A program made the position numbers and the translations under genes. Below the pieces are notes generated by a model. The model saw nothing but the letters and a program-made list of their open reading frames with translations. It searched no databases and was not told the origin of the DNA. A stretch of 64,000 nt of DNA from Xiphophorus maculatus (lineage: Eukaryota > Chordata > Actinopteri > Cyprinodontiformes > Poeciliidae), in NCBI RefSeq assembly GCF_002775205.1, contig NC_036445.1:3058802-3122801 (forward strand), given 5' to 3'. Below are positions 60,488-64,000 of this stretch, piece after piece. How positions within the stretch are numbered: position 1 is the stretch's first letter; every line of letters starts with the position of its first letter.

Positions 60488-63129
60488 TAAAAAGTGTGTT
60501 TGGATTCAGTGTACATTCTTAAATTATGCATTTTCCAGGCACACAGTAAATTTTATGGCACAAATAAGTAACTATGTTACCTTCAGTTGTTATAAAAATT
60601 ATGAATAGCTCAATATCGAACATAACTTAAAAGTCAAATTTCACAATTTGATGCTGTGAAATTAGCCTCTGTTTCTTTCCTGCTTCTGACTCTGCGTTCA
60701 CCACGTCATCACAACAATGTTTCTCCATCATGCTGTTTACAACTGTTCTTAGGAGCTTTGAACTTAGAAGTAGTTCATATGATGAGTTCAGAAGACACAC
60801 AGTTGCATCAGGTGTTTGCTAATTGCTGCTGCCACTAGTCTGGAGGAACTGAGTGTGGGAGGGACGTACACCACTAGGAAGCTGTAAGTCAAGTTGTGGA
60901 TCTATCGCTGCTTCTCATGGTGTTTGCAAATCTATACAGTCGTGTCTGTCAATCTGTCAAAAACCTTTTCTACCTGGTGCCAAAAATGTTGCCTCAGAAT
61001 CCCTTTGAAAATGGTTGAATCTTCTCTAATATTTATTTAACCATTAATTGTTGGACCGCCAGACAAGAAGGTTTTAAAAGTCAACACAGCTCTTTTATTT
61101 GAAGCCAACTTTGTTTCATACTTCAAAATTAATGTTTCAAATATGGGTAAAGACACTAATCACTCTTAAATCATAACTGAAGACAGTGTGCGCGTGTGTG
61201 CGTGGCAGGGGGATTTTACATTTTTTATAAGACATAAAAATGTTGGACAGAAAGATTTGTGTATTTCAGGAATTAAGTTCTTAAACTTGGAATAATAGTT
61301 GCTAGGATTGTTAATTGTAATTGCCCCCCAATCAGTTGTAAAAGGAGGTTTCATTTTCATGTAAATGGATTATATAATAACAGGAGAGACTGACAGTGGG
61401 CGTGTTTACAAGATTCATACTCAGAGAAACTCTTCTTCACCTTTCTTAACATTTTAACGGAAACTTGAGGTAGAGGATGTGCTTTGGTTTTTTTCCACTT
61501 TGTTTCAGTTTCCTGCAAAAAAGTTTTAATGATTTCTTCAGAAACTGCAGCATGTTGGGCTTCATTTTTATCTGTTTATGCTTTGATTTTTCTTCCAACT
61601 GCAGATCTCTTAGAAATCTGTAAAAACCCTTTCAAACATGTAGATATTCATATGTTCAGGGTCTCTGATATTAAAATCCAATAAAACTAAACAACTTTTG
61701 AAATTTAAAATTTTCTAACATTTCAATTACAGTACTTAAAAAGAACTGATTTATGCAATTTTGAGCAAAAATAGGAAAACTTTTTTTTCCAAATGACAAA
61801 TTCTAGGAAACAAAAATGTCCAGAGTAAATCTTTTTTATTTAAAAAAAGAGATTAAAAAAAGCAGAGTAATTCTTCCATATCTCTGACATCAAATTGTTA
61901 ACCATCTTCACTTTCAATGAACACAAAAACCACAATATCAAGGGTTATATGAAACATGAATGATATTTTAAATGAATATATTATTTTAATGTTTTTCTAT
62001 TCTATCAACTTTTTCAAGACCCAATACATACTTGAAGTGTCAAATTTATATAAATGTTCTCACTCATACTTTTATTACTAAATACCTCTAAAATAAACAG
62101 TTAGATAAAATGTTTGTGGATGATTCTAAATGCATATGTAGACATACATAATAAAACAGATTCAAATGATATTTTTCTTAAGAACCAATGCTGGCTGTGC
62201 TCTCTCTCTTGCAGTCTGGCTGCTGGTGAACTTGAACTCCAGATATAAAATGTGGAATGAATTAAGAATGATCCAAACAGCTGCACATGTCTGAAACTGA
62301 TTTTAAAAAAAACATTCCATCATCTTCACCCTGCAACTGAGCCAAAGTTTCTCTCCTTGAAAACATTCATAGTTCAGAGAAACAGGTTAGCCTATATCCA
62401 CATTTCACAATTTATTTACTTTAGACTGTACAAAATTAAACATAATAAAAGTTACACTGCATATTGTAAGCCGTAAATGATTCACAAGAGCAGTTTGTTT
62501 AAAAATAAAAATCATTTTGTCTTTGAAGGACTACAGCTATCAAACAAAACTGTATAATAAATGTTTTTTTATTATTATTTTATATGCTTACAAAATATAA
62601 CAGAAGCAATTTATTCACCACAAACAAACTGTGAGAAAAAGTATCTGGTTCAGTGTGATTTGATTTCTGCTTGAGACAATTTGTCAATAGCTTTCTGTCT
62701 GTCTTGCATCATATGAGAGAGAAATCTGCATACCTCTTAAATCTCAAAGTGAAATTCCTTGTTTTAATTTGTGCAGCCTGCACCAGTAGAGAGAGATTCA
62801 GTTTCCTTTGTGAAACCATTTGTGGAGCAGATGTGTCTTGTTTGTAAAATTTTAGAAATAGAAAATTAGAATCAGAATCAGCTCTACTCACCTAGATTGT
62901 ATTAAACAAGAATGTTGACTTTGGTTTTCAAGCCTTTGCAACATAAAGACAAAGTATAAATATGTAAGCTGTAAAAGAAATCATTGGAGTAAATAAAAAA
63001 TATGTACATGTGTTTGCAACCAGTTAATTTTTCTACATAATGAAAGGAAAACAGGAGGTTTGATATGACTGAGGACAAAAGCAAAAAATGCTTTTTTAGT
63101 TTCACAGCATAGTTCTTGACTAGAAGCTG

Positions 63130-63200
63130 TAAGGCGGTGGTGCTCAAGTCAAGTCCTCAAGACTCAAGACTGCAACTTTTAGATGCATCCTTACTCCAAC
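63130..63200. mobile_element. Short hAT-MITE fragment related to the element at 11910
   Basis: 'tgctcaagtcaagtcctcaag…ctgcaacttttagatgcatcc' matches the inner left part of the same MITE family (cagtcctcaaggg…ctgcagtttttagatgtgcc). Truncated, with no TSD seen. Confidence 0.5.
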
Positions 63201-63215
63201 AGACCAGGATCATAC

Positions 63216-63217
<2 letters not shown>

Positions 63218-63269
<52 letters not shown>
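63218..63269. repeat. (TA)n microsatellite
   Basis: A pure alternating TA run of about 52 bases, followed by a few CGTA/CATA steps, next to the hAT fragment. Confidence 0.95.
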
Positions 63270-63270
<1 letters not shown>

Positions 63271-63457
63271 GTACATACGTGTATGCGCCCCTAGCAATAT
63301 TTAGATGAACATTAAGAGAAATTACATTATTTATCTCTCCACAACCTTTTGCAATATTTATGTCTGGATATTTGGCTATTCAAATATAGACAAAAATGGT
63401 AAAACTTATTATATTCATGCCTCTGATGAATACATTGAAGCTCCTCAATGTAGTCTT

Positions 63458-64000
63458 TCAAATTTCAATGGTGTTGGAGGCGTCAGCTGACTCAGACCAA
63501 AAGGAAGATTCAGATTTTAAACTTGTCTTCAGTTTGCAGCCCATAGACCTCAGGATATTCAGCAGCTGATGTTGAAACTTCAGACCTACGAAGGCGTACA
63601 GGATAGGATTGAGGCTGCAGTGAAGGTATCCCAAACTCTCAGTCACCAGCCGAGCTATCTGCAGAGATGTTCTTGTTCCACATGCTGTTCCGTTATCGTT
63701 GTTTTGGTGAATTGTGTCCACAATGAGTGTGATATTAAGTGGAGTCCAGCAGAGAAAGAAAACAGCCACCACAGCTATAATGACTTTGAAAGCTTTCTGC
63801 TTTCGGAGGCCTTTGGTGCCACACCCCAGCTGCAATAGAATGCAGGAGTAGCAAAAGATCAAAGCAAATGAAGGAAGTAGGAAGCCCATAGTGTGGTACA
63901 GCCACCGGGCTGCCATTCTCACGATATAGAAATATTCTGGACTAATCTTAAGGTAGTTATGAACACACTCTGTTCTGCTTCGTCTGACATCTTCCACGGC
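63458..64000 (-). CDS. cxcr3: CXCR3 chemokine receptor, 3' part, cut by the window edge
   Basis: An open frame of at least 180 residues running off the right edge. It covers ECL2 to the C-terminus: the ECL2 cysteine (TECVHNY), TM5 (ARWLYHTMGFLLPSFALIF), TM6 CWTPLNITLIVDT, the ECL3 cysteine (TACGTRTS), TM7 LHCSLNPILYAFVGLKFQ, and a Ser-rich tail with SSFWSESADAS. That tail closely recalls the SSWSETSEAS tail of mammalian CXCR3, making this the clearest CXCR3 orthologue of the cluster. A seven-transmembrane, Gi-coupled receptor for interferon-induced CXC ligands on T and NK cells. The TM3 and DRY region is outside the window and cannot be judged. Same strand as the 57-kb copy, about 5.5 kb away. 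Confidence 0.88.
   Translation of the reverse strand, partial: AVEDVRRSRTECVHNYLKISPEYFYIVRMAARWLYHTMGFLLPSFALIFCYSCILLQLGCGTKGLRKQKAFKVIIAVVAVFFLCWTPLNITLIVDTIHQNNDNGTACGTRTSLQIARLVTESLGYLHCSLNPILYAFVGLKFQHQLLNILRSMGCKLKTSLKSESSFWSESADASNTIEI

Overview
The window is vertebrate, and almost certainly from a teleost fish, probably a percomorph. It is AT-rich and intron-containing, with a full-length Rex3-like (RTE-clade) LINE, a hAT MITE, several decayed Tc1/mariner copies, and fish-type immune genes (a TLR22/23/13-type receptor and a tandem cluster of CXCR3-like receptors). Exon structures below were deduced by eye from reading frames, GT-AG junctions and intron phase.

The left half (1-32.7 kb) reads as a conserved-synteny block. 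In order it holds a large CEACAM-like GPI-anchored Ig gene (+), a tiny five-exon gene for a basic, cysteine-rich secreted peptide (-), pafah1b3 (-), a prr19-like gene (+), a single-exon Toll-like receptor (-) and a cornifelin/PLAC8-family gene (-). From memory, human 19q13.2 carries CIC-PAFAH1B3-PRR19-TMEM145-MEGF8-CNFN-LIPE-CXCL17-CEACAM1. The peptide gene beside the CEACAM-like gene is therefore a positional candidate for a fish CXCL17. It has a signal peptide, six cysteines, only phase-1 introns, 112 residues and a C-terminal Ser-Pro-Leu. I regard it as the most interesting item in the window.

The right half (37.9-64 kb) holds four CXCR3-like chemokine receptors: one canonical (+, 37.9 kb), one strongly atypical (+, 44.0 kb), one with a lost DRY motif but otherwise normal (-, 57 kb), and the 3' part of a canonical CXCR3 running off the right edge (-). 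The two atypical copies look like candidate decoy/scavenger receptors. A cell-adhesion receptor, a candidate mucosal chemokine, a TLR and chemokine receptors thus lie within 64 kb.

Between genes are long AT-rich stretches (26.3-28.4, 32.7-37.9, 39.3-44.0, 45.6-56.8 and 58.0-63.4 kb) with no supportable coding exon, only repeats, microsatellites and hairpins. A notable structural event is a 3.37-kb LINE flanked by a perfect 11-bp target-site duplication, which landed in a 95-bp intron of the cornifelin-like gene, 27 bp from a splice acceptor.
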